This document shows, piece by piece, positions 1 to 6,135 of a DNA stretch of 7,213 nt. The notes under the pieces were generated by a model that saw nothing but the letters and a program-made list of their open reading frames with translations, did not search any database and had not been told where the DNA came from. A program made the position numbers and the translations under genes. This DNA comes from Desulfobacterales bacterium (GTDB taxonomy: Bacteria; Desulfobacterota; Desulfobacteria; Desulfobacterales; JAFDCJ01), in NCBI GenBank assembly GCA_029932495.1, contig JAOZPY010000132.1, positions 1 through 7,213 on the forward strand, given 5' to 3'. How positions within the stretch are numbered: the stretch's first letter is position 1; the number at the start of each line of letters is the position of its first letter.

Positions 1-933
1 ATGAATCCAATAGAACCCAATCCGAATCTGAAAAAGTACGTTAAAAACGCTATCCAAGCAGACTGCAGTCTGTGTTGGACCTGTAGTTCATGTGATTTTG
101 AGTGCCCGGTTAATCGGGCCACCGGCCGGCTGTGGCCTCAAAAGATTTTACGTATGACCAACTTGGGCTTGATAGAAGAATTAATTCAGATGCCCGAGAT
201 CTGGTATTGCCAGAGCTGTCGACGCTGCAGTCAAATTTGCCCCAACGGGGTGCAGCCCGATAAGGTCATTGCTTTTGCCCGGGCCGAGGCGCTGCGCTTG
301 GGTGTGGTCACCCAGCAGCAGGTCGATCAATACCATCAACTGTTTGCCGCCTTTCAACGGGTGCGCTGGCAGGCAGCTGCCATTTGCCAGCATGGGGACC
401 TGAAACCGATCAGTGATCATCAGTGGTCTCAATGGCTTGATCAAACGGTGCCTGAATCCGAGCAGCTTATCCCTGCCAAGGATCTCTTCCAGGGGGGCGC
501 CGCTTTCAAGCGCACGCTCGCCCAAACCGACGGATCACTCTGTTTTACCTGCGGCGAGTGCAGCAGCGTGTGCCCGATCACCGGAGATCGGGCTGTTTTC
601 GATCCACGGACCATTGTGCGGACGGCTGTGCTTGGATTGACCCAGGAACTGCTGAGTTCTCCCTCCATCTGGCTTTGCCTTCAATGCCGACGCTGCACCG
701 AGGGTTGCAGCCAGACGGTCAAGGTCCATCAATTGATCAAAGAGTTGCAGCAATTGGCCATCGAAAGCAATTATATAGCGGCCGACATGCCGTGGCGGCT
801 GGAAAAAGCCGACAAGATAATCTATCCGCGCTGGCTGGATGCCATTGATGCCTTGTTCGGGTTTCAGCCCGCAGCGGGGCAAGAGCGGCCAGCCTTACAG
901 GCGGATAAAAGCCTTACGGCCAAACTTTTGTAG
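1..933 (+). CDS. Tandem HdrC-like protein with four [4Fe-4S] cluster motifs
   Basis: This 310-residue protein is built from two copies of the HdrC-type ferredoxin module (heterodisulfide reductase subunit C, 4Fe-4S dicluster). Module 1 has C25-x2-C28-x2-C31-x3-C35-P and C70-x2-C73-x2-C76-x3-C80-P. Module 2 has C181-x2-C184-x2-C187-x3-C191-P and C226-x2-C229-x2-C232-x3-C236, the last followed by Ser instead of Pro. The two motifs lie exactly 45 residues apart in each module, and the text before the second motif is alike (LGLIEEL...IWYCQSCRRC and LGLTQEL...IWLCLQCRRC), so an internal duplication is likely. C22 is an extra cysteine. There is no CCG (HdrB) domain, membrane segment or signal peptide. 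It should be a soluble electron carrier, probably a subunit of an Hdr-like electron-transfer complex whose other genes would lie left of the window. The ATG is the first base of the window, so no ribosome binding site can be seen and a further upstream start cannot be excluded. The tail overlaps the DUF364 gene on the other strand. Confidence 0.86.
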   Translation: MNPIEPNPNLKKYVKNAIQADCSLCWTCSSCDFECPVNRATGRLWPQKILRMTNLGLIEELIQMPEIWYCQSCRRCSQICPNGVQPDKVIAFARAEALRLGVVTQQQVDQYHQLFAAFQRVRWQAAAICQHGDLKPISDHQWSQWLDQTVPESEQLIPAKDLFQGGAAFKRTLAQTDGSLCFTCGECSSVCPITGDRAVFDPRTIVRTAVLGLTQELLSSPSIWLCLQCRRCTEGCSQTVKVHQLIKELQQLAIESNYIAADMPWRLEKADKIIYPRWLDAIDALFGFQPAAGQERPALQADKSLTAKLL

Positions 934-1641
934 AACGGGCGTGCCCATGCCGTGGCGAACTCCCTTTAATAAATTTTCTTTGTCGGTGGGAACGGTACCG
1001 GCCAGCATGTGCACCGGCAGATGAGAAAAAGCTTCGGCCACCATGGGAGTGCTGGGGCCGAGCATCACCGTTTTGACCTTTTGATGCACATGGGACAGGA
1101 TGGCCTCGGTCGTGTTGTTCAGAATCGAGGTGGATGTAAGAATTAAAACGTCCGCCCAGCGGCCGAGTTTGTCATAAAAAGAGCTTTCATTTCCCAGGTG
1201 GCGGGAAGCATCCAGGATTTCAACAGCCGCCTTTTTTTCTTCAAGGGCTTTTACCAGGGGGCCAAAATATCCCACCATGGCTACCCGGGTGCCGGCATTG
1301 ATGTGAAATTCTTCAAACAGGATGCGGTTGTGGCGGTCCTCGGGAAAGCCCAGCGCCCGCTGGTGGTTGAGGGCGTTGATCAGGGCTAGGGCCATGCTGC
1401 GCTCAATGGTGTTAGCGCTTTTTATTTTTTCCAGCAGTTCCGCAGCCGGCCGGCCCTCGTAGTCGGTATACTTGTTCAGGATCATGCAGGCCTTTTTGTT
1501 GTCAAAATAGGTGTAAGCCATCCCGATGCCGCCATGGGTCGTGACAGCGGCCGTGTAGCCGAGCCCAAGACTCAGGATTTCAATGGTTGTTTGCTGCGCC
1601 TGGTGGATGAACAGGTCATAAAGTGCGCTGTTTAGTTTCAT
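895..1641 (-). CDS. DUF4213/DUF364 family protein (putative heavy-metal chelation)
   Basis: The product (248 residues from the ATG at 1641) has the two-part layout of this family: an N-terminal DUF4213 region (about 1-85, with GLGYTAAVTTHGGIGMAYT at 26-44) and a C-terminal Rossmann-like DUF364 domain (about 105-245). Visible family motifs are VAMVGYFGPLV (120-130), TSTSILNNTTEAIL (169-182) and LGPSTPMV (194-201). A published DUF364 structure led to a suggested role in heavy-metal chelation, but no reaction is established. The frame stays open upstream to a TTG at 1677. I prefer the ATG at 1641 because an AGGGGAG ribosome binding site precedes it by about 13 bases and would lie inside the coding sequence of the longer version; a TTG at 1650 is another option. 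It is convergent with the HdrC-like gene, sharing 39 bp, and divergent from the cyclopropane synthase gene. Which metal or cofactor it serves cannot be read from the sequence. Confidence 0.85.
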   Translation of the reverse strand: MKLNSALYDLFIHQAQQTTIEILSLGLGYTAAVTTHGGIGMAYTYFDNKKACMILNKYTDYEGRPAAELLEKIKSANTIERSMALALINALNHQRALGFPEDRHNRILFEEFHINAGTRVAMVGYFGPLVKALEEKKAAVEILDASRHLGNESSFYDKLGRWADVLILTSTSILNNTTEAILSHVHQKVKTVMLGPSTPMVAEAFSHLPVHMLAGTVPTDKENLLKGVRHGMGTPVLQKFGRKAFIRL

Positions 1642-1765
1642 GATGGTCAAATTTCTCCCCTGTTGTTCAAACCGCAAAAAATTGCCGATCCGCAGTTCTG
1701 GTGACAGCTCCAGTTTAACAAATTTAGACCTTTAATCATACTTAAAAAAACACTTCAGATCAGCA

Positions 1766-1792
1766 TTGACAATGCCGTGCGCCTTTTATATT
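1766..1792 (+). promoter_or_regulatory. Possible sigma-70-type promoter of the cfa unit
   Basis: A perfect TTGACA (1766-1771) is followed after 15 bases by TATATT (1787-1792), one mismatch from TATAAT. The spacer is 2 bases shorter than optimal. It lies 31 bp before the first ATG of the cyclopropane synthase gene, in AT-rich DNA between divergent genes. No operator-like palindrome was seen nearby. Plausible but unproven. Confidence 0.4.
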
Positions 1793-1823
1793 TCAAGTAC
1801 ATGGGCCATGTCACCCTGAAACG

Positions 1824-2984
1824 ATGGGGACACATCTTTTACAAATACAGCTGGATATCACCATGGCACAAACAAGCGATCAGACAACGGTTCAACACTT
1901 GCTGAAATTGGCCGGCATTGGCATCAACGGGAATAACCCCTGGGACATCCAGGTCCACAACAGTGATTTATACAGGCGGCTGTTAAGCGGCGGCTCCCTG
2001 GCCCTGGGCGAGTCCTATATGGACGGGTGGTGGGATTGTGAGGCCCTGGACCAATTTTTTGACAGGATTTTGCGGGCCGATCTGAATGCCCGGCTGCGCG
2101 TCAATTTTCAACTGGCGTGGCACGTGCTCAAGGCCAAAATGTTTAACCTTCAAAAGGTCAGCCGCGCCTTTCAGGTGGGTGAAGAGCACTACGATCTGGG
2201 CAACGATCTTTACCGCGCCATGCTGGACAAAAGAATGCTATACACCTGCGGCTACTGGGCGGAGGCAGACGACCTGGATGCGGCCCAGGAAGCCAAGCTG
2301 GAGCTTGTGTGCCGCAAAGTCGAGTTGCAGCCCGAGATGACCGTTTTGGACTTGGGATGCGGATTCGGTTCTTTTGCACGCTACGCGGCGGAAAAATACG
2401 GTGCCCGGGTGACCGGAGTAACGGTTTCGCGGCAGCAGGTGGAGCTGGGCCGGCAACTGTGCGCGGGGCTTCCCGTGCAGCTTGAGCTCAAGGATTATCG
2501 CGAAGTTAGCGGAAAATTTGACCGTGTCATCTCCATTGGCATCCTGGAGCATGTCGGCCGCAAAAATTATCGCACTTACATGCAGAAAGTCGATCAATGC
2601 CTGAAAGACGACGGCATCGCCTTTGTCCACACCATCGGTCGCAATGTCAGTGGTTGGACAACCGATCCGTGGATCGCGAAGTACATTTTCCCCAACGGCA
2701 TGCTGCCTTCCATTGCCCAGATTGCACGGGCCATGGAAGGGTTGTTTGTGATGGAGGACTGGCACAATTTTGGCCAGCATTATGACAAAACCCTGATGGC
2801 CTGGCATGCCAATTTTGAGGCCGCCTGGCCTGAGCTCAGACATAAATACAGCGAGCGGTTTTACCGGATGTTCCGTTATTACCTGTTAAGCTGTGCCGGG
2901 GCGTTTCGTGCCCGGGACAATCAATTATGGCAGATCGTGATGACCCGCCCCGGCCGGGATTGCCCGCACTGCCGGATCAGCTGA
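1824..2984 (+). CDS. cfa: Cyclopropane-fatty-acyl-phospholipid synthase (Cfa family)
   Basis: This S-adenosylmethionine-dependent enzyme transfers a methylene group to the double bond of unsaturated acyl chains in membrane phospholipids. The 386-residue product can be followed end to end against E. coli Cfa (382 residues). It has the N-terminal lipid-binding region (SLALGESYMDGWW at 58-70), EHYDLGNDLY at 121-130, the SAM-binding motif VLDLGCGFGS (174-183), GILEHVG (239-245), DPWIAKYIFPNG (281-292), EDWHNFG (311-317) and the conserved C-terminus AGAFRARDNQLWQ (358-370). The residues known in E. coli Cfa to hold the catalytic bicarbonate are all present: C142, E242, H269, I271 and Y320. A second ATG at 1863 (373 residues, starting MAQTSDQ) is equally possible; neither start has a strong ribosome binding site. 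Only 12 bp separate it from the downstream flavin oxidoreductase, so the two are probably co-transcribed. A related methyltransferase role (methyl-branched instead of cyclopropane product) cannot be excluded. Confidence 0.95.
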   Translation: MGTHLLQIQLDITMAQTSDQTTVQHLLKLAGIGINGNNPWDIQVHNSDLYRRLLSGGSLALGESYMDGWWDCEALDQFFDRILRADLNARLRVNFQLAWHVLKAKMFNLQKVSRAFQVGEEHYDLGNDLYRAMLDKRMLYTCGYWAEADDLDAAQEAKLELVCRKVELQPEMTVLDLGCGFGSFARYAAEKYGARVTGVTVSRQQVELGRQLCAGLPVQLELKDYREVSGKFDRVISIGILEHVGRKNYRTYMQKVDQCLKDDGIAFVHTIGRNVSGWTTDPWIAKYIFPNGMLPSIAQIARAMEGLFVMEDWHNFGQHYDKTLMAWHANFEAAWPELRHKYSERFYRMFRYYLLSCAGAFRARDNQLWQIVMTRPGRDCPHCRIS

Positions 2985-2996
2985 CGGGAAAACCCA

Positions 2997-4004
2997 ATGA
3001 TTGAAGCGCAAGTCATCATTGTGGGCGGTGGGCCGGCAGGGGCCGCCTGCGCCTGGAAGTTGAACCAGAACGGCATGTCCGCGCTTGTGCTTGACAAAAA
3101 GGATTTTCCCCGTTCCAAGCTCTGCGCGGGCTGGATCACCCCCGGGGTGCTGAAAGATCTGCAGCTGCAAAAAGAAGATTACCCTCACGGTCTGCTGAGC
3201 TTCCCACGGCTTCATTTTCATGTTTATGGCCGCACCCTGCGGGTTGCCACCCGCCAGTTTTCCATCCGCCGCATTCAGTTTGATCACTGGCTGCTGAAAA
3301 GAGCACGGGTGCCCGTGCACCGGCACACGGTGCAGCAGATCCGCCAGGAAAACGACACTTATATTATTGATGAGGCTTATCGCAGCCGTTACCTGGTAGG
3401 GGCGGGGGGCACCCATTGCCCGGTATACCGGACTTTTTTCAAAGAGGATCACCCCAGAAAAACACAGCGGCTGATCACCACCGTCGAAGAAGAATTCAAA
3501 TATGACCGGCGCCGGAACGATTGCCATCTTTGGTTTTTTGAAAACAACCTGCCCGGCTATGCCTGGTATGTTCCCAAGGCGGATGGATATCTGAACGTGG
3601 GCATCGGAGCAAAATTTTCAGCGCTTAAAAACCGACGGACAACGATCCGGCGCCAGTGGGATTATTTTACGCAAAAACTGGCCGAACGGTCCCTGGTGCA
3701 GGGGCACACCTTTCGGCCGCGGGGATACAATTATTACCTCCGGCAACCGCTGAAAAATGCCCAGCGGGGCCGGGCGTATATTGTCGGCGATGCGGCCGGG
3801 CTGGCGACTTTTGACATGGGGGAAGGAATCGGGCCGGCCGTAAAAAGCGGTATTCTGTGCGCCCGGGCCATTTTCACCGGCCGCCGGTATTCAGCCGCCC
3901 CCGTTGCGCGTTTCAGCCTGACCGGCATTTTGTGGACCGGCGCAAAAGCCGCCATGATAAAAAGGCGGCCGGGCGGTTCAACTAGACGGGGCTGTCCGAA
4001 GTGA
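2997..4004 (+). CDS. FAD-dependent oxidoreductase, geranylgeranyl reductase-like (COG0644/FixC type)
   Basis: The 335-residue protein starts with a dinucleotide-binding fold, VIIVGGGPAGAA (6-17), that holds the ADP part of FAD, followed by an acidic-basic strand end (VLDKKDFPRSKLCAG, 31-45) typical of geranylgeranyl-reductase-like enzymes. A second flavin motif, VGDAAGLATFDMGEGIGPAV, lies at 263-282. Between them, LPGYAWYVPKADGYLNVGIG (185-204) matches the family's 'G-Y-W-x-F/V-P-K...N-V-G' stretch. Members of this family reduce isolated C=C bonds in isoprenoid lipids and quinone side chains; the substrate here is not known. At 335 residues it is somewhat shorter than the roughly 370-400 of many relatives, with a short basic tail after residue 300. 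A GGGAAA site 7 bases before the ATG supports the start. It lies 12 bp behind cfa, suggesting a linked lipid role. Its last 23 bp overlap the convergent stress-protein gene. Confidence 0.85.
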   Translation: MIEAQVIIVGGGPAGAACAWKLNQNGMSALVLDKKDFPRSKLCAGWITPGVLKDLQLQKEDYPHGLLSFPRLHFHVYGRTLRVATRQFSIRRIQFDHWLLKRARVPVHRHTVQQIRQENDTYIIDEAYRSRYLVGAGGTHCPVYRTFFKEDHPRKTQRLITTVEEEFKYDRRRNDCHLWFFENNLPGYAWYVPKADGYLNVGIGAKFSALKNRRTTIRRQWDYFTQKLAERSLVQGHTFRPRGYNYYLRQPLKNAQRGRAYIVGDAAGLATFDMGEGIGPAVKSGILCARAIFTGRRYSAAPVARFSLTGILWTGAKAAMIKRRPGGSTRRGCPK

Positions 4005-4440
4005 CGACGACCGGCACCGGAGAGCCGGCGACAACTTTCTGAGCGACACTTCCCATATCGAAGCCGCCGGTTTTGCCCTTTTTACACATCACCACCATGT
4101 CTACCTTTTGGGCGTCAATAAATTTGAGTATTTCCTGCACCGGATTGCCGACAACAATGTGTTTTTGATATTTTGCACAATCCGCCAGATATTTCTGACA
4201 CAGTTCCTGCTGACGTTCCAGCGCCTTTTTGTGCTCCCACTGCATGATTTTTTCAGCATGTGACGGGTCAAAGTCTCCATACCAGGAGTCATGGGCGGTG
4301 AGATCTTCGGCCACATACAGCACGTGTACGAGCGCACCGTATTTTTTTGCCAGGGACCTGACATAGGGCATGGCCTCTTCCGAGCACTTTGACAGGTCGT
4401 TCGGCCACAGTATTGTTTTTATTTCCCGCGGTTCTTCCAT
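3982..4440 (-). CDS. Universal stress protein (UspA domain)
   Basis: A single-domain Usp of 152 residues, the usual length. It opens with the typical first strand and Asp (IKTILWPNDLSKCSEEAMPYV, D15), then VHVLYVAEDL (38-47), HIVVGNPVQEIL (94-105), DMVVMCKKGKTGG (114-126) and ends GSVAQKVVAGSPVPVVV (130-146). In ATP-binding members the loop reads G-x2-G-x9-G-S/T. Here the first glycine is C119 and the interval is shortened to C-K-K-G122-x7-G130-S131, so ATP binding is uncertain. Such proteins are cytoplasmic and help survival under starvation, oxidative or energy stress; the exact job is unknown. The start is supported by a strong GGGAGGA ribosome binding site about 9 bases upstream. Transcription probably starts from the sigma-54-type element at 4499-4514. 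The gene is convergent with, and overlaps, the flavin oxidoreductase gene. Confidence 0.92.
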   Translation of the reverse strand: MEEPREIKTILWPNDLSKCSEEAMPYVRSLAKKYGALVHVLYVAEDLTAHDSWYGDFDPSHAEKIMQWEHKKALERQQELCQKYLADCAKYQKHIVVGNPVQEILKFIDAQKVDMVVMCKKGKTGGFDMGSVAQKVVAGSPVPVVVTSDSPV

Positions 4441-4498
4441 CCTGTTTTTCCTCCCTCATCTGATTGTTGAAACCGATATGGCGATTTGCTAGATTTAA

Positions 4499-4514
4499 TG
4501 CAGGATTGGTGCCA
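4499..4514 (-). promoter_or_regulatory. Sigma-54 (RpoN) -24/-12 promoter for the stress-protein gene
   Basis: Read on the minus strand, the sequence is TGGCACCAATCCTGCA. Against the RpoN consensus TGGCACG-N4-TTGCA it keeps TGGCAC, the TGCA of the second element, and the exact 12-base step between the invariant GG and GC. The only changes are G to C at position 7 and T to C at position 12. It would place the transcription start near 4488, giving a leader of about 48 bases before the ATG at 4440. The element is embedded in an imperfect inverted repeat (TTTAATGCA 4494-4502, TGCATTTAA 4516-4524). Transcription from such a site needs an ATP-dependent enhancer-binding protein. Confidence 0.72.
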
Positions 4515-4650
4515 TTGCATTTAACTTATAGAGGGGAAGCAATCATTGAGAGTGCTGTTGCTGCTTAGAACCACGGTATTTGAGGGTTTACTGTCCGAAG
4601 ATCAACAGCAACGGCCGCAGCGGAAAGCGGTCGCCGGTCAACAGGCGGGG

Positions 4651-4688
4651 CGTTACCTCGTTGGATGGTAACGCTCTGGTAACGCTCT
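4651..4688. repeat. Inverted repeat with tandem 11-bp duplication; possible enhancer site
   Basis: CGTTACC (4651-4657) and GGTAACG (4667-4673) form perfect 7-bp arms around 9 bases. The right arm is part of an 11-bp unit, GGTAACGCTCT, present twice head to tail (4667-4677 and 4678-4688), so there are three related half sites in 38 bp. It lies about 160-200 bp upstream of the predicted transcription start of the stress-protein gene, a usual distance for a sigma-54 enhancer-binding site. The regulator is unknown. It has no T-tract and does not look like a terminator of moeA. Confidence 0.5.
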
Positions 4689-4750
4689 GATGACAATTTA
4701 TGGCCACCGCTCAGCGTTTAAATTACAGTTTAATTGAGGGGGTAAAAAAA

Positions 4751-5980
4751 TCAGGGAGGAAAGCAGGCGGGAGAAGTCAGCAGCTGGATTTCGATGTATT
4801 GTCCGGCGCTTATTTTTGCATGATCCTCCGCAATGGTGATCAACGCTTCTTTGAGGGCCATGGACTGTAAGGTGCTTTCAAGCCGTGCCGGGTGTACCAG
4901 CAGTTGTCTGTCGCGGTTTTCAAGGCGGGCGTGCACGAAATCGGTCCAGCCCTTTTTGCCTTGGACGTCCGTAACCAGACGGGCGGATGCCGTCGGGAAA
5001 AAGACCGGATGGCCCCCCTGCATTTTCAGCAGGGCGGGAAGTGCCAGCTGCAGGAAGGCCATTTCCATGGAAGCCGGGCCTCCCGGCAGACAGAAAAAAG
5101 GCTTTTGCTCCAGCAGACCAAAGGCCACCGGTTTTCCGGGTCCCATGCGCACCCGGTGGTAAATGCCCTGCCAGTCCATATTTTCGAGAACCTTTAAAAT
5201 CAGGTCGCGCTCGCTGCCCCAGGCGCCGCCGCTGGTCAAAAACACGTCCGTAGCGGGCAAATTTTCGCTGACGGCTTTTTGCAGGGCTTGCGGCTGATCC
5301 GGCACCAGTTGCGTTTTGTACTCCAGTCCGACGGACGTAAGCCAGGCGCAGATTTGAACCAGGTTGCTGGCATACAGTTTGCCCGGGGTCAGGGGGACGC
5401 CGGGCAGAACCACCTCGTCCCCGGTGGCGATTACCGTCACCCGCGGCGGACGGTAAACTGGTGCCGAGTCGAAGCCGGCGGCCGCCAGCAATCCTACTTT
5501 TGCCGGGTTCAGTTTCCAGCCTTTGACGGCAATGGTCTCGCCGTGCCGGACATCCCGGCCCCGTCGGGTAAGGTTGCGGCCGGCTTTGGCGGTATTAAAC
5601 GCCAGTACCTGCTTTTCGTTGCACCGGCAGAACTCTTCAGACAAAACCGCATCAGCGCCTTCCGGCAGGGGGGCACCGGTGGTGATTCGCGCGGTTTGCC
5701 CGCTTTTGATTGTCATGCCGGGAGGATCACCGGCGACCACGCTGCCCACCAGCGTTAACCTGACGGGATGGCGCTCATCGGCGGCAGTCAGGTCTGTGGA
5801 GACAACCGCATAGCCATCTTTGCGCGAGGAACTGATGGAAGGGCAATCGACCCGGGCGGTCAGATCTGAGGCCAAAATTTTTCCGGCCAGGCGCTGCAGG
5901 GGTAGAATCTGCGTTTGCCCGGCCGTGACGTTTGACAGGGTCAGATCCAGGGCCTGCTTGAAACCGATGAATGTCTGCAT
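4751..5980 (-). CDS. moeA: Molybdopterin molybdotransferase, MoeA family
   Basis: MoeA inserts molybdate into adenylylated molybdopterin in the last step of molybdenum-cofactor synthesis, in the cytoplasm. The 409-residue product has the full length and domain order of the family: KDGYAV (54-59), the domain-2 stretch SGQTARITTGAPLPEGADAV (93-112), GRDVRHGE (141-148), the MPT-binding domain with ATGDEVVLPGVPL (185-197), VPDQP (226-230), LTSGGAWGSERD (248-259), MGPGKPVAFG (279-288) and CLPGGPAS (297-304), then the C-terminal barrel domain. D55, D143, E189, D228 and D259 match the acidic residues studied in E. coli MoeA. Usual family text is SGGVSVG..D and GLPGNPVS; the variants here (SGGAWGSERD, CLPGGPAS) suggest a separate subgroup. 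An AGGA ribosome binding site about 5 bases before the ATG supports the start. A MOSC-domain gene lies nearby on the same strand beyond the AhpD-like gene. A tungsten-specific or paralogous role is possible. Confidence 0.93.
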   Translation of the reverse strand: MQTFIGFKQALDLTLSNVTAGQTQILPLQRLAGKILASDLTARVDCPSISSSRKDGYAVVSTDLTAADERHPVRLTLVGSVVAGDPPGMTIKSGQTARITTGAPLPEGADAVLSEEFCRCNEKQVLAFNTAKAGRNLTRRGRDVRHGETIAVKGWKLNPAKVGLLAAAGFDSAPVYRPPRVTVIATGDEVVLPGVPLTPGKLYASNLVQICAWLTSVGLEYKTQLVPDQPQALQKAVSENLPATDVFLTSGGAWGSERDLILKVLENMDWQGIYHRVRMGPGKPVAFGLLEQKPFFCLPGGPASMEMAFLQLALPALLKMQGGHPVFFPTASARLVTDVQGKKGWTDFVHARLENRDRQLLVHPARLESTLQSMALKEALITIAEDHAKISAGQYIEIQLLTSPACFPP

Positions 5981-6083
5981 AAAAATCCTGCCTGGTTTTT
6001 ATAAACTCACGGATCATGGCAACATAAATTCGATCCGCAATGCTTTGCCGGCCCCGCGGGCCCCAAACAATGAATGACGGCCA

Positions 6084-6104
6084 ATTGTGCGCTCGGCGCA
6101 CAAT
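6084..6104. promoter_or_regulatory. Perfect palindromic operator candidate between moeA and the AhpD-like gene
   Basis: ATTGTGCGC (6084-6092) and GCGCACAAT (6096-6104) are perfect 9-bp inverted arms around TCG. The TTGTG...CACAA outer bases recall CRP/FNR-family and Rex sites, but the distance between them is 9 bases where those sites have 8, so the regulator is not identified. The site is 103 bp before the moeA start and 144 bp before the AhpD-like gene, and could serve either or both. Confidence 0.5.
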
Positions 6105-6135
6105 CTGAAATACAACATAACGCCGATTGCGCCGG

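Larger units (their letters stand above)
4441..4750. other. Intergenic region upstream of the stress-protein gene, no ORF
   Basis: This 310-bp stretch lies downstream of moeA and upstream of the stress-protein gene, both on the minus strand. No credible coding frame was found. It holds the ribosome binding site and sigma-54-type promoter of the stress gene, an inverted plus tandem repeat at 4651-4688, and a long-range inverted repeat (TGCTGTTG 4553-4560 with CAACAGCA 4603-4610, 42 bases apart). A T-run directly after the moeA stop has no GC-rich stem before it, so no intrinsic terminator is called. Confidence 0.7.

Noticed and set aside
2238..2843. Long minus-strand open frame (201 residues) across the cyclopropane synthase gene
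   Set aside because: It is fully antisense to a gene with clear end-to-end family likeness, and its translation has no recognisable motif or credible start.
2925..3527. Minus-strand open frame (200 residues) opposite the flavin oxidoreductase
   Set aside because: Antisense shadow of a well-supported gene; low-complexity Pro/Ala-rich translation without family motifs.
3870..4004. Possible frameshift at the C-terminus of the flavin oxidoreductase
   Set aside because: The tail is short compared with relatives, but neither alternative frame restores recognisable family sequence, so the normal stop at 4002-4004 is kept.
4553..4610. Inverted repeat TGCTGTTG / CAACAGCA, 42 bases apart
   Set aside because: Arms are 8 bp with simple CAG/CTG-like composition and a long spacer; too weak to call as a functional site on its own.
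4741..4753. T-run after the moeA stop as an intrinsic terminator
   Set aside because: No GC-rich stem precedes the T-run on the minus strand.
5279..5758. Plus-strand open frame (159 residues) inside moeA
   Set aside because: Opposite strand of conserved MoeA coding sequence; no ribosome binding site or domain.
6044..6067. GC-rich hairpin (GGCCC-CGC-GGGCC with TTTG/CAAA flanks) upstream of moeA
   Set aside because: The stem is only 5 bp plus a bulged extension and can arise by chance in such GC-rich sequence; no T-tract, no known riboswitch shape recognised.
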